Source of the DNA: Siphonodentalium dalli
Lineage: Eukaryota; Mollusca; Scaphopoda; Gadilida; Siphonodentaliidae
Length of the DNA stretch: 64,000 nt
NCBI GenBank assembly: GCA_032622095.1
Contig: CP136062.1
Location: 151,646,875-151,710,874 of the forward strand
Reading direction: 5' to 3'
This document shows positions 1-11,076 of the stretch, in pieces; the stretch's first letter is position 1, and the number at the start of each line of letters is the position of its first letter. The position numbers and the translations under genes are program-made. The notes beneath the pieces are model-generated. The model was given only the letters and a program-made list of their open reading frames with translations. It did not search any database and was not told where the DNA came from.

Positions 1-354
1 TCGGAATAATTAACATTCAACTAACGTAAACATGCAAACTTACCATGTTGTTCAAAGCATATCATTTTGTCATGCAGATGAATCGTGCTGTGCACTGACA
101 TAGCAATATTTGAATAGACTAGAACATCTCGGACAATAGACCGATCGGATTGAGATGGTCTAGAGACAGGATAATCCAAACAAAATGTACACATCAAGTT
201 TGTCTCATTTGGGTGAATGGTATTCTTGAGTGCAAAATAACAGTACAGGGTGGAAAATTTTACAAAACTAAATAACAGCACAGGGCAGAATAACGGTACA
301 GGGTGGAACTGCTTTGAAATTTTCATTCACAACATGTCCAGAGTTACAAACTGG
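1..354. other. No gene recognised
   Basis: I see no splice-bounded coding sequence or known repeat end here. The only pattern is a weak repetition of an 'acagggtgga / acagggcagaataa' motif between about 241 and 306. Confidence 0.5.
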
Positions 355-358
355 TTAA

Positions 359-822
359 AGGCCAACTTAATTTTCGAACCCCCATATCATTTTATATAAA
401 ATATATGCCATATTATATACCATTTGAAAGAAGATGCTCCAAAACATTGTATTATCAACTTATTCGGTGTAATAAACTGTGAACATGTTGTTTTTGTTGA
501 AATACCGACTTGATTTCTGTGCTAAAGTTACATTATTTTCAATGGAAGGGGAATAACTCTATATCTTAAGATAGTTATTCACCTTCCATTGAAAATACAT
601 TTTTAGTTTTAATTCTGTTGCATTCTGGGAGCCATAAAGGGGGAAATATTTCTATGATTTCAACTGTTTTCTATTTCTCTATGGGCCTCTTCTGAGGCAC
701 AAATGTTTCAAATGGTGATGAATTATAGTATTTTAATCATATTTAATGGCATAGATTGTTATTAAAACTGTATATCAAGTCACTATAAAAAATTATCAGC
801 AACTCAAAAATTAAGAGGGGCT
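359..822 (+). mobile_element. T8 TTAA-bounded MITE, copy 1
   Basis: The left end AGGCCAACTTAATTTTCG follows TTAA at 355-358. The body matches the copy at 43488-44358 almost throughout, including the 'cattattttcaatgga' hairpin around 530-595. The right end is decayed (gggCTTTAt instead of GGGCCTTTAA). There is no coding capacity. TTAA termini suggest piggyBac-type mobilisation, by inference. Confidence 0.7.
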
Positions 823-1204
823 TTATCCAGGACAAATTTTGTGAACTGTTCCGCTCTGTACTATTATCCCTATATGGATATAAAAGTGCAGTGTTTTTGT
901 TTTAGTTATGATGTAATTTGTTTCCCCAATCTTGACACTCCTGTGTGACAGATAGAAGCGCAAGGCGGATTATAAGTTCAGGGCGGAAATATCTGAAAAA
1001 ATTAGTAATAGTGCAGGGGGAAATAGAATTACATATACAGGGTGTGTTATCGATTCTCACAGAAAAAGCAATATGTTCAGACCAAAGAATATTAAATGTC
1101 TGGTTGTGGTTACAAGTCAGAAAACATTAGGGTTGGTAGGTACTAGTAGGCTTAAGATTTGATATTTTTAATTCATTTTTTTATGTTGACATATTCTTAA
1201 GGCT
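823..1204. other. No feature recognised
   Basis: AT-rich sequence with no convincing exon, tandem repeat or inverted repeat. The 61-codon open frame starting at 945 has no splice context and no recognisable protein pattern. Confidence 0.5.
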
Positions 1205-2035
1205 ATTTATATGGGAGGCCCTTTTCACATTTATTATTTATTTGTGCTTAAGCGCAAATATTTGCGCTTAGGCGTAAATCATTTGTGCTTAAGCGTAAAT
1301 CATTTGTGCTTAAGCACAAATATGTGTCTATCAATTTATTTGTGCTTAAGCGTAAATAATTTGCACTTAAGCGCAAATACCTGTCACTCCCTTACTTCCC
1401 TCAGATTGTGAATGATTGAGTCCATCTCATAGTATATTATCATGGGCCCATAGTAGTAGCCCCAAACAGACTCAAAAGTTGAAGAAAAAACATATTTCCA
1501 TATGATATCAGCATCTATGTCCCTCTCTAGTATATTTTATTAAAGGGACATCTGCACAGATATATATCATTTCCATGGTCATAAATAGGGAATTAGGGGC
1601 TACTGGGGGCTTGCTTCCCTCATATGTGTACTTATTGACTTGAATTAGGGGAAAAAACCCTATTTTCATATTATCACCATCCCTGTCCCCAAGAATTTGT
1701 GTCTCCATCCCAGAGATCTAGTATCTTTTATAAAAGAGACATATCTTGCACAGATCTATACCATTTCCATGTCATAAAAGGGATCTTAGGGTTACTGGGG
1801 GATTGCTTCCCTCATATGGTGGGCCTATATAGACTTTAGTGATGTGTTTAGGCCTGTGCCATTTAAAATTAATTCAGGGGGGATCAATGCTTATTAATTT
1901 AAGTTAAGCGGAAATATGATCCATTTGCGCTTAAGCGTAAATGATTTGCGCTTGAGCATAAATGATTTGCACTTAAGCACAAATGATTTGCGCTTAAGCT
2001 GAAATGATTTACACTTAAGCGTACTAAAATAAAAT
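1205..2035. mobile_element. P family palindrome-array element, decayed copy
   Basis: The left end (TATGGGAGGCCCTTTTCAC, then TTTATTATTTA) matches the P-family inverted terminus seen at 7922 and 9622. Two blocks of the palindrome TTTGCGCTTAAGCGCAAA and variants lie at 1240-1385 and 1912-2030. Between them are two degenerate direct copies of a roughly 185-bp unit (about 1500-1625 and 1690-1820; shared words include 'gggacat', 'catttccat', 'gcttccctcata'). The right terminus is missing. Confidence 0.6.
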
Positions 2036-2273
2036 AAACAGAATGCATCACTGAGAAATCAACAATTCTTAAACATTAAATTTTGTTTTGTTTATTAAAA
2101 TTTTTACAAAAGATTTTCACATGCCGCAAATTAATTTATCACGCAGGAAAATGGATTTGTCGCTGTCTGCCTAGAAGTGCAACATTGTAATAACAATTTC
2201 ACGTGTTCTTCTAAGAATAATAAGAAGTTTGTCTCGCTGTGAACCGTGATCTTCTGGTATTTAATTAGTTGAC

Positions 2274-2371
2274 ATACACTATGACAATACAATATTATTT
2301 AAGATAATATTGTATCGTCAAACACTATGACAATACAATATTATTTTAATACCATAATATTGTATAATCAT
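2274..2371. repeat. Foldback repeat of about 98 bp
   Basis: Two inverted arms, TACACTATGACAATACAATA and its complement ending ATCATAGTGTA, enclose a second partial copy of the same arm. The result is a cruciform-prone AT-rich hairpin. No target duplication could be fixed. Confidence 0.7.
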
Positions 2372-2777
2372 AGTGTATGACCAGTATTTTATTTGCACAG
2401 GGCAGCCGTAATGGATTTCCACTACATTTGGCCATTAATTTAAAAAAAAAACACAGACCAGAATACCGGTAAGCATCATGCAGGGAGGATTTTTTTTCAT
2501 AAAATTAATAAATGTACATGTTAATAATTTTCCGACTAAAACAGTAAAAATAAAGAAAATAATGGAGCATCGCCTGGTATCGCGATATTTGCGAGAAATT
2601 CAGAAGAATATGTTGTAAAATTTTTCTGCAATATAAGACAAACATTCTGGACATATTACTTCATGGAAAGTGACAATCACGGAGACTTAGCAATGGCGTT
2701 CCTGTGTTTCTAAATTTAATGCCAGTATATAGTGGAAAATGACCAACCATGCAGACACAAGTCACAACATCAGTTGA

Positions 2778-3000
2778 AAACAGGACTGCCTATCTGCTTT
2801 TCTTGTGATGGAAAACTCAAAGCTACTTCAAGTCGCATTGTACACGTCGTGTGACTTTTGCCACCACCAACACCACACCAGCTGCCATGGACTCAGTTAT
2901 GAAGATGGTAAGGATCAAGCAAAGAAATCAAGTTCAATTCTGTGGAAGTGTAAGCGCTGTTGGGAAATGACCTATCTAACTAATCAAATGGAAAATAAAA
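2778..3000 (+). pseudogene. PHD-finger relic with a frameshift
   Basis: One frame from about 2785 reads LPICFSCDGKLKATSSRIV, giving the first Cys pair (C-x2-C), then hits a stop at a TGTGAC. The next frame continues at the same spot with CDFCHHQHHTSCHGLS and, 20 residues on, WKCKRCW. Joined by eye, the spacing C-x2-C, C-x2-C-x4-H-x2-C-x-G-L, W-x-C-x2-C is that of a C4HC3 PHD zinc finger. The domain is split by one frameshift and followed by stops, so it is not functional as it stands. PHD fingers occur in chromatin readers and in ORF1-type proteins of invertebrate retroelements. With only repeats around it, a retroelement remnant is more likely than a host gene, but this is inference. A GTAAGG at 2907 could be a donor, but the finger continues past it. 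Confidence 0.6.
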
Positions 3001-3029
3001 GTCAAGACACAGCATTGCTATCAAATTTA

Positions 3030-4196
3030 TAAGTTAAATATCGGTTTGATACACGTAGCTCATACACATATAATATTGTAATTTTTTATCACATAAAGTA
3101 TGCTTGTCATCAGACAATCTGCATAAGAAATCTTAGCAGAAACAGACTTCACCATCGCCATAACTTGGCATAAGTTAATTGACAATTGACCCAACCCCTT
3201 TGACAGATTGTCAATGTCAGTGCCAGAAGAATTTCCAAAACTTATCATGCAACTTAAGTACTGACAATAAACAATTAATAACCAAGTAAAGATGGTTTTC
3301 CAATCATCAGTCAGCACAACAGACTTTATGCAACTGTACTACAAATATTACGAATCAAAATATGGAAAATCAGCTCCTGAAATCTCATGTTTTTAAATTA
3401 GGCTAGATCACAAAGTCGGCCCAATAATTTAAACTCCCAGCCCGAACAAATGTCAAATTTCTCAAAAGTAACCGCATTTTAAATGTATCAATCGTACCGA
3501 GAGGTAGTTCAAGTATATCATATGCTTCTTCCCGCGTTCGCGGAGCTGACATTCTTTGAAAACAATCGATCGAGTGCTGCCTGCAAACAGATTCGCATAG
3601 AATTAAATGTCAACAAATTTCATTCAACCATTGGGCTTCCATTTTGTTCTCAGATGCATGTGAACTCATCACGTGATCGGGCACCTTGCGCCCCGAGAAA
3701 TCGCGAGATCGAAATCAAAATAATGCAGACGATTTGTTGATGCCAAAATCTGACAAACTCACCTGTTATAATGGCGTGTCACCTGCCATAAAATATCTTT
3801 TTCATCGAAGCAATACATTTAGATCGGAGCAACACCAAATAATATTTTAATCCTACACGATACGACTCCATAAGAGCACTACACATTCCGAGAAGAAATC
3901 AATTGTTATTGTTCGTGAATCACTGAATCGTGAATATAAATAAACCCACCGCATCGCACATGGCCACGATATTACGTGTGTTCTAAAAATAAATGTTATA
4001 TTGCAGAGGGAAATTGGATTTGCACAGCTGCCTTATACCAGTCAAAGTTCACATTGCGCTGAAGTCAGTGAAGACCCTAAAATTGGCCTAATGAATTTGA
4101 AGATTTAAATATAAAAAAATTGGATTTTTGAAATTTTGGCCTCACTTAACTTCTTAAGTTTAAGTTTAAATAATTTTAAGACTTAATTAAGTTAAC
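3030..4196. other. No gene recognised
   Basis: Open frames of about 85 codons exist on both strands (3060-3317 minus, 3483-3740 plus). They have no splice context, no domain pattern and no similarity to each other. The end of the stretch holds several TTAAGTTTAA-like short inverted words. Nothing else seen. Confidence 0.5.
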
Positions 4197-4200
4197 TTAA

Positions 4201-4290
4201 AGGCACAGATGCATTTGCAGTGGTTATATGCTGTTAAAATAGTCACACATGTTAAAACTGCCATAAACAGAAAGAATATTAAAATATAGC
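4201..4290 (+). mobile_element. T9 element, left-end fragment
   Basis: AGGCACAGATGCATTTGC follows TTAA (4197-4200). The next 70 bases match the left part of the T9 copy at 52393. The copy is cut off at the TTAA that starts the T7 element at 4296, so T7 probably inserted into, or replaced, the rest. Confidence 0.65.
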
Positions 4291-4295
4291 CTTAA

Positions 4296-4769
4296 AGGTA
4301 CTCAACCCGTAAAGAGGGTCCCCATCTCAACAGATTCCAACAACAACAATCCGATCAGAGGGTCCTATATTACCATTTCTTTGGCTTTGGGGGTAAAAAA
4401 TATTTGATTCGAGTCGAGGAACCCATCAAACAAAGCTCAGAGTTATTAGATATTGATTTTTGAAAATTCTTATGTTCTCGAGATGAGTACTTATAACTGC
4501 CGTCAATTTGGTAACATGCTCGAGATTTTACGCCAAAATTTTATTCAAACAGACAAGGATGGATAACTCTATAATCAAGTGGTAATAATTGACTACGTAC
4601 TGGGCCAGGAAGAATTCCCGATAATGAAAAATAATAGATTTCTAAAATCGATATCTAACAAATCTGAGCTTTGATGGGTGACTTCCTCGACTCGAATCAA
4701 ATATTTTTGACCCCCGAAGCCATTGAAATAGTAATTGAGAGGAGTTTTATCGGGTTGAGTACGGTACCT
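4296..4769. mobile_element. T7 TTAA-bounded long-hairpin MITE
   Basis: The ends are AGGTACTCAACCCG and CGGGTTGAGTACGGTACCT, each flanked by TTAA (4292-4295, 4770-4773). The two halves are long inverted arms: the 'tttggctttgggggtaaaaaatattt' arm near 4380 is answered by 'atttttgacccccgaagcca' near 4705. Other copies are at 13692, 27655, 28373 and 30379. No coding capacity. Confidence 0.8.
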
Positions 4770-4849
4770 TTAATGTTGTTCTTAAAAGTTGCGAGACGTG
4801 GGGGTCTTTTTTTTACATTTCCATTTTTATTGTCATGGCTGTTGAAATT

Positions 4850-5960
4850 GGAATGTAGATGGGAACGAACCATTTTGGGATCATTCGGACAAAAAACATG
4901 GCCGCCAGTGGCCATCTTGGATTTCAAAATTTAATCCATTAGCACGGGACACAGGTCGTACTGTTCGTCTGATCATCATGAAATTTGTCATGGATGATAA
5001 TATTGACATGTAGATGGGAACGAGTAATTTTGGGGTCATTCGGCCAAAAAACATGGCCGCCAGCAGTTATCTTGAATTTTACTCTTTGTATGACTAAATT
5101 CTTTAGCACGGGCTGCAGGTCGTACCTTTGGTCTGATCATCATAAAATTTGTCATGGATATTAACAATGACATGTAGATGGGAACGAGTAATTTTGGGGT
5201 CATTCGGCTAAAAAACATGGTCGCCAGCAGCCATCTTGGATTTTACTCTTTGTATGACTAAATCCTTTAGCACGGGCTACAGGTCCTACTTTTAGTCTGA
5301 TCATCATAAAATTTGTCAAGAATGTTAATATTGACATGTAGATGGGAACGAGTAATTTTGGGGTCATTCGGCCAAAAAACATGGCCGCCAGCAGCCATCT
5401 TGGATTTTACTCTTTGTATGACTAAATTCTTTAGCATGGGCTGCAGGTCGTACCTTTAGTCTGATCATCATAAAATTTGTCATGGATGTTGACATTGACA
5501 TGTAGATGGGAACGAGTCATTTTGGGTTCATTCGGGAAAAAAACATGGCCGCCAGTGGCCATCTTGGATTTTACTCTTTGTATGACTAAATCCTTTAGCA
5601 CGGGCTACAGGTTGTACCTTTAGTCTGATCATCATAAAATTTGTAGTGGCTGTTGAAATTGGAATGTAGATGGGAACGAACCATTTTGGGGTCATTCGGA
5701 CAAAAAACATGTTAACAATGACGTGTAGATGGGATCGAGTAATTTTGGGGTCATTCGGCCAAAAAACATGGCCGCCAGCAGCCATCTTGGATTTTACTCT
5801 TTGTATGACTATATTCTTTAGCATGGGCTACAGGTCGTACCTTTAGTCTGATCGTCATAAAATTTGTCATGGATGTTAACAATGACATGTAGATGGGAAC
5901 GACTCATTTTGGGGTCATTCGGCCGAAAACATGGCCGCCAGCAGCCATCTTGGATTTTAC
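4850..5960. repeat. 164-bp satellite array, about 7 units
   Basis: The word TGTAGATGGGAACGA recurs at about 4854, 5009, 5173, 5337, 5501, 5665, 5724 and 5888. Most spacings are exactly 164 bp, the first is 155, and one truncated step of 59 bp (5665-5724) marks an internal deletion. Each unit holds 'catggccgccagcagccatcttgga', itself a partial palindrome. The minus-strand open frames here are satellite shadows, not genes. Confidence 0.93.
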
Positions 5961-6476
5961 TTTTCTCTTCATGTCTATAAACTAGTATTTGACATTCAAC
6001 TTTCCACATTCCTAATCGCTCCATTGACTGTAATACATTAAATTATTCCCTTTCCAAGTTGAGCTACAGTGTCATTGACACTTTCATTTTACACCCACCC
6101 ACCCTTTCTTGCATTTTTTTTTCATAAAATTTTAGACGCCCACCCCAAAACATCAAAGCTTTATGTTGGTCCCCTCTGTAAAAACGACCAACCGCTCTAT
6201 ATTGGTCCCTTCTTTGAAAGACCAAATTAAATGTTACTTCCTGTTAACAAACATGTGCAAAATTGAACTCTAAGCAATCAACAAAGGTAGAATATTATGT
6301 GATTTAATATATTGGTAAATTTATAACCCAGACTATTCATCTGTGTGAGTACAGCTAGTGAGTAGATGAAAAATATGTTGAATCCCCTGGAATGACAACA
6401 AAAAATAACTAGGGCCAGTGTTAGGGCCTACAGTAGAATAAAAAATTACACAAACTTAAATTTATCTTTTTTTCAG

Positions 6477-6514
6477 ACATCAACCAGCATCAACTAGTAG
6501 GCCTAGAGCCTATA
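6477..6514 (+). CDS. Weak candidate exon of the unknown plus-strand gene
   Basis: A strong acceptor (tttatctttttttcag) ends at 6476. One frame then reads HQPASTSRPRAY and leaves one base before a mediocre donor (ATA/gtaata). That leftover base would fit the candidate at 7051, which would in turn fit phase 0 at 9688. The support is phase arithmetic only; no family is recognised and the exon is short. Confidence 0.22.
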
Positions 6515-7050
6515 GTAATACCAAAAAGGAAAATGTGCATATGAACCAGTGTACGAATTAACTTTTATGTATGCCTGCATGACCACCGACCCGACCTCAC
6601 ATTACGACTTAGAACTATAGGCCTAAAATAATGCTTAACCCTTTGAGTTTGAACGTTGATGGTCAATTTAGTGCCAAATCCATATACACGGTTGTATATT
6701 ACTGAGATTCATTTGGACAATCAGAGCTGAACTTCGGTCATGTACTGGATGGAGCTCATGTGCAATAAGAAATTCACACACATTCTGTACATGACCTTTA
6801 TGTGTGCCTTCAAACTAGACCACCTTGCATGCACATCATCTTATAAATATACACTAATTAAGTAAATTTATTTTTTCTTCTTTGATAATTTTCAAATTAG
6901 CCTGAATTAGACATTAAGTGTCATTTACATACTAGTATATATATATATATGCAGGTAATTATGGGATATAATAATTACAATGTGAACAAAACTGTAATGT
7001 GTCCTGGCCCCTCTTCACATCTATTTAAATAATATTTTTATACTTTTCAG

Positions 7051-7067
7051 AAGACTATCCAAGGAAG
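7051..7067 (+). CDS. Weak candidate micro-exon
   Basis: Acceptor 'tttatacttttcag' ends at 7050 and a possible donor GGAAG/gttata starts at 7068. The 17 bases read (K)DYPRK in a phase that would join the 9688 exon. Alternatively the same acceptor could begin a 3'-terminal exon, since AATAAA lies just downstream near 7089. This is a guess from splice signals. Confidence 0.2.
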
Positions 7068-7836
7068 GTTATATTTTTGTTTCTTTCAATAAATGTTATT
7101 AAAACTTTATTTCATGTCTACTTATTTACTTATTGATGGTTGTCAACAACACTGAAACAAATAATTTGACAATTCAAATAATTATTTGACAAAAGTATAT
7201 TTAAAAATCAATTTAGTATACAAACACTGATACAAATATTTAGTTCATACATTACACTCATGCATCAACTGTATGAGTAAAGAGACTGTCATGAAGTATA
7301 AGAATTATTGTAATATTCTGTCATGAGTTGTTAGGTGATATTGTCAGACTGCATTAAGTTCACCCTACCCTAGAGCTATCTGAAGTATTTTTTTGTTGAT
7401 CTACACTGTGACAGCCTTCATAATTGGCTACGGCAATCAGCATTGCCGAAGCAATTTGCTGAAGCAAACTGGGTCACGGCATAGTGTTGCCGTAGCAGAT
7501 TGCCGGAGCCAAACAATCTGAATTAAGAGGGCTGCTGTGATCTAGACAATTTCAATATAAAAACTGCCAAGCAAGCTGAAACAGACACAATAAAAAAACA
7601 TTACGCGCAAAAAATATCAATGAAAATTTTGGGACCCACCCCCACAATATTCACTATTTTTTGCATTTTAGATCAACTTATGGGGGTAATTATAACAATA
7701 TTGAATGCATTAGTGCTTCTCATATTGCAACAAGCCACAACATATAAACAAATATGTTTAAAACAGTTGAAAATATGTCAATGAAAAATAAATCCAAAAA
7801 AGGTGGTCAAAAACTGTTTCCGGCCTCGGGTACCCA

Positions 7837-7857
7837 CCCCCCCCCCCCCCCCCCCCC
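7837..7857 (+). repeat. Poly-C tract, 21 bases
   Basis: A run of 21 C, followed by accacc and a second C6 at about 7889. The minus strand is a G-run able to form a quadruplex. It explains the glycine-rich minus-strand open frame here. Confidence 0.95.
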
Positions 7858-7921
7858 ACCACCTCATGTCTCGTAAAAAAATTTCGGCCCCCCCCTGTTG
7901 CACCACCGAATTTGAGAGTTA

Positions 7922-9622
7922 TATGGGAGGCCAAATTCACATTTATTAATAATTGCGCTGAAGCGCAATCAATTGCACTGAAGCGCAAATTGAATTGCGC
8001 AATTAATTTTTCATATATGGCTAAACCCCCCAGTTAATTAATGAATAAATCCAATAGAAAAATAATTGCGCTTCAGCGCAATTCAATTGCGCTTCAGCGC
8101 AATTATTTTCCCAACTAAAACAGAAGGTACCGGTATGAATAAATCCAATAGAAAAATAATTGCACTTTAGCGCAATTATTTTCCCAACTAAAACAAAAAC
8201 AGAACAAAACAGAAGGTACTGGTATTGCGAGTCGCCCCAACTAATACAGAAGCTAATTAATGCTATTGCAAGTCGCCCTGACTGAAACAGAAGATAATTA
8301 TATTGTGAGTCTACCCCGACTAATACAGAAGATAATGCTATCGCGAGTCGGCCCAACTAAAACAGAAGATAATGCTATTACGAGTAGCCCCGACTAAAAC
8401 AGAAGCTAATTCTATTGCGAGTCTTCACGATTAATAGAGAATGTAATGCTATCACGAGTAGCACCGACTAAAACAGAAGGAAATATGCTGTTGTGAGTCC
8501 CCCTGATTAATACAGAAGGCAATGCTATCACGAGTCGGCCCGATTCATACAGATTATAATGCTATCATGAGTTGCCCCGACTAAAACAGAAGGTACCGGT
8601 GTCGCAAGTTACCCCGACTAATACATAAGGTAATGCTATCGAGAGTCACACCGACTAAAACAGAAGGAAATGTTTTGTGAGTCGCCCTGAAGGGAAGCTA
8701 TTATGTGGTGCCTTTATTCCTTCTGTATGCAGCCCTCTTAATTCAGATTGTTTGGCTTCGGCAATCCGCTACGGCAACAGTATGCTGTGGCCCAGTTTGC
8801 TTCAGCAAATTGCTTCGTCAATGCTGATTGCCGTAGCCAATTATGAAGGCTGAAGACTTCTGAAGAATTTTCTGAGATGTGGTTTTAAACGAATAAAAAT
8901 GACTCAGTCCATAAGTCATTTGATATTATCCTCTCAACCCTTAATGTAAAAGGTAGGGGTGCTCTCATGATTGTTTACTGTCTTTAGTTAACTCATAATA
9001 CTCATGATAAGAGGCAAGGAAGCAGTCTGAAGCGCAATTGGTTGGTATCGCATATGAATTTATGATAATGGAATAACCCACCTATTCAGGGAGCAAATTA
9101 CTTTTGAAATTTTGATTATCAAATAACCTCATAATGACATAATTAGATAGCATTGTTCTGAAATCATATAAAATTCATACCAAATTGCATAGCTATTATC
9201 CAAATTTGGGTAGCAAATTGCGATGCGATACCAGTTAATTTTCTCCCTGCACCTATTCAACCCAACTTTAATAATAATAATTGCGTTGAAGCGCAATTGA
9301 ATTGCTTGGGTAGTATGTGAAAAATTAATTAAAGTAATTTTGAATTGCGCTGAAGCGCAATTGGTGGATATCCCATATGAATTGATAATAATGGAATAAC
9401 CTATCTATTCAGGGGTGTAAGCTTGTAACAATAATTGCGCTTCAGCGCAATTGAATTGCGCTTCAGCGCAATTGAATTGAATCAAGCTGGATTGCGCTTC
9501 AGCGCAATTGAATTGCGCTTCAGCGCAATTGGATTGCGCTTCAGTGCAATTGGATTGCGCTTCAGCGCAATTGAATTGTGCTTCAGCGCAATTATTAATA
9601 AATGTGAATTTGGCCTCCCATA
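7922..9622. mobile_element. P family palindrome-array element, complete copy
   Basis: Inverted termini of about 45 bp: TATGGGAGGCCAAATTCAC then TTTATTAATAATTGCGC on the left, and the complement ending GGCCTCCCATA on the right. The flanks carry GAGTTA on both sides (7916-7921, 9623-9628), a likely 6-bp target duplication. Inside, next to both ends, are tandem copies of the palindrome AATTGCGCTTCAGCGCAATT: about two pairs near 7945-8110 and ten or more at 9280-9595. A 38-bp tandem array (8115-8700) fills the middle. There is no transposase. The superfamily is not recognised. Confidence 0.75.
8115..8700. repeat. Tandem array, unit about 38 bp
   Basis: About 14-15 degenerate copies of a unit like 'gactaaaacagaag' + 'gtaatgctatcgcgagtcgcccc'. 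'cagaagg/cagaaga' and 'gagtcgccc' recur at regular spacing. It lies inside the P element. Confidence 0.85.
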
Positions 9623-9687
9623 GAGTTAGTATATTGTTTTATTTTTCTCAGGTAGATTAGTTCGTTAATATATTTTATGTTATTCAG

Positions 9688-9736
9688 GTAGCTAGAGCAT
9701 GTTTGTCAATGGTACAAGAGGAAAGGAAAGGTGGAG
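9688..9736 (+). CDS. Probable internal exon, unknown plus-strand gene
   Basis: The acceptor (ttatgttattcag) ends at 9687. Only phase 0 is open, reading VARACLSMVQEERKGG plus one base before donor GAG/gtattt; an alternative donor AAG/gtggag at 9731 has the same phase. One leftover base is what the next exon (10817) needs, so the two join in frame with a GTA codon. The P element ends 65 bases upstream and a hAT-like copy starts 140 bases downstream. No protein family is recognised from this piece. Moderate confidence because the exon is short and the donor choice is uncertain. Confidence 0.5.
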
Positions 9737-9877
9737 GTATTTCTATGATAAATTCCCAAAGAACCACAAGAGAAAAGATGATGATGATATCCATGGTTTG
9801 TAATATTGTCCTATCAATCTGGATATGAATCATGAGAATTATCGGATGAAAAATATTTGAGTTATCCCATTGGTGAG

Positions 9878-10095
9878 CAAGCCTGGATATAGTGTGTCTG
9901 ACATTTTGAATTTCAGAATGAGATCCCCAGATGGTGAATTTAGTGATTCTACCCTGCACAGTGGGCTATCATCACAAAATTCACCATATGGGGACCTCAT
10001 TCTGCTTAGGCCTCATCTTCTGGGAAGTATCTATAGTCTCAAATTAACATTGTTTTTAATTTTACCTTTTGTTCAGTTTCTTTATCCCATGTAAA
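9878..10095 (+). mobile_element. A family (hAT-like) MITE, left portion
   Basis: Begins CAAGCCTGGATATAGTGTG and carries the family hairpin GAATGAGATCCCCAGATGGTG ... CACCATATGGGGACCTCATTC. It is cut off after 'tcagtttctttatcccatg'. Confidence 0.75.
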
Positions 10096-10408
10096 AACGA
10101 ATTTAAAATAACACTTACAAGATTTAATCAGACACACACAGGGCTGGTTTTCTTATGTGCATTTTCTTTATAGTTCCGATTTCATGGTGCATATGGAATT
10201 TGTAAATATGGAACAGTAAGAACACTGTAAATCTAGGAGCAGGTGTGTAATATAAACATGACAAAACAAGCCTGTTTGTGCTTGAATAAACCTTGAAAGT
10301 TTTTTTTTTAATTCACAGATTCTAGTACGGGTGGTGTGTAATAAAAACAGAATGACACATGTGTTAATGGGTTGTTGATATGGCACTTGTGCCATCACAT
10401 ATATATGA

Positions 10409-10776
10409 CAGGGCTCGAAAAATTCTGAATTTCTTACCTGGTTCGTATGACAGGTAGATTTATGTTCTACCTGTCACCTCAAAATTTCATCTGTCATTAA
10501 TTTTATATAATGAGAGTATATATTTCGAAATGTTCCCTTAGTTGAGCTCAACCACTCAAGAATTATGATAATTTTGTTTATGATTTAGCTGGATTTTAGT
10601 AGAAAATACAAGTATGGTTTTGTCTCATAGGAAAGTTCTCGATGTCGCAGCATAAGACAAAATGTTCTGGCAGAAAATGCTACCTGTCACATGTGACAGG
10701 TAAGAATAATTCTTACCTGTCACCACAAAATACTACCTGTCAGTGACAGACAGACAGGTGTACATTTCGAGCCCTG
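10409..10776. mobile_element. hAT-like MITE, CAGGGCTCGAAA termini
   Basis: CAGGGCTCGAAAAATTC on the left and CATTTCGAGCCCTG on the right are inverted termini. Several 'tacctgtca/tgacaggta' words lie inside in both orientations. The CAGGG start fits the hAT pattern. The 8-base flanks (atatatga/atacatgt) match only partly. The element ends 40 bases before the exon at 10817. Confidence 0.7.
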
Positions 10777-10816
10777 ATACATGTATATGATACAAATATC
10801 TAAAATATTGTTCCAG

Positions 10817-10915
10817 TATCCTTCCCAGATGATTTAGAATCTACTTTCAACTTGGGTTTGCTGCAAACTAAGAAAGTAAGAGTCCAACACCTGAAAGAAA
10901 AGGAACTTCAGGAAG
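10817..10915 (+). CDS. Internal exon, unknown plus-strand gene
   Basis: 99-bp exon, phase 1 in and phase 1 out. The acceptor 'atattgttccag' ends at 10816 and the donor GGAAG/gtaaaa starts at 10916. Only one frame is open and reads SFPDDLESTFNLGLLQTKKV, then RVQHLKEKELQE. The tail is charged and probably helical. The last base G joins CA at 14411 to make a GCA (Ala) codon, so the reading frame runs on into the 753-bp exon. Downstream, a T5 element begins at 10930, only 11 bases into the intron if its TTAA is counted. The family is not recognised. Confidence 0.75.
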
Positions 10916-11076
10916 GTAAAATAATTTAACCCTTTCTACACTAAATAGATTCTTCCTTTCGGTTATAAAAGTATATATTGGAATGGTCTAACTATTATTA
11001 ATTTGGTTGGGGTTTACAGGAAAAATATGCAGATGACAGATAATAAAAGTAAAGAGGGGGACCTACATGTATTTAA

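Larger units (their letters stand above)
5961..7410. other. Mostly unassigned; two weak exon candidates
   Basis: No repeat family recognised. The only signals are splice-like sites around 6477-6514 and 7051-7067 (listed separately) and a short (TA)n near 6935-6950. Confidence 0.45.
7411..8852. mobile_element. Element with about 120-bp inverted arms
   Basis: The arm at about 7411-7533 (agccttcataattggctacg ... gaattaagagggctgc) is repeated in inverse at about 8730-8852 with only a few differences. The arms are themselves rich in short 'attgccg/cggcaat' palindromes. The interval runs across the left terminus of the P element (7922) but not its right terminus, so the two structures interlock. 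No target duplication or coding sequence found. Confidence 0.75.

Noticed and set aside
7758..7988. Glycine-rich minus-strand open frame
   Set aside because: It is the translation of the poly-C tract and the edge of the P element.
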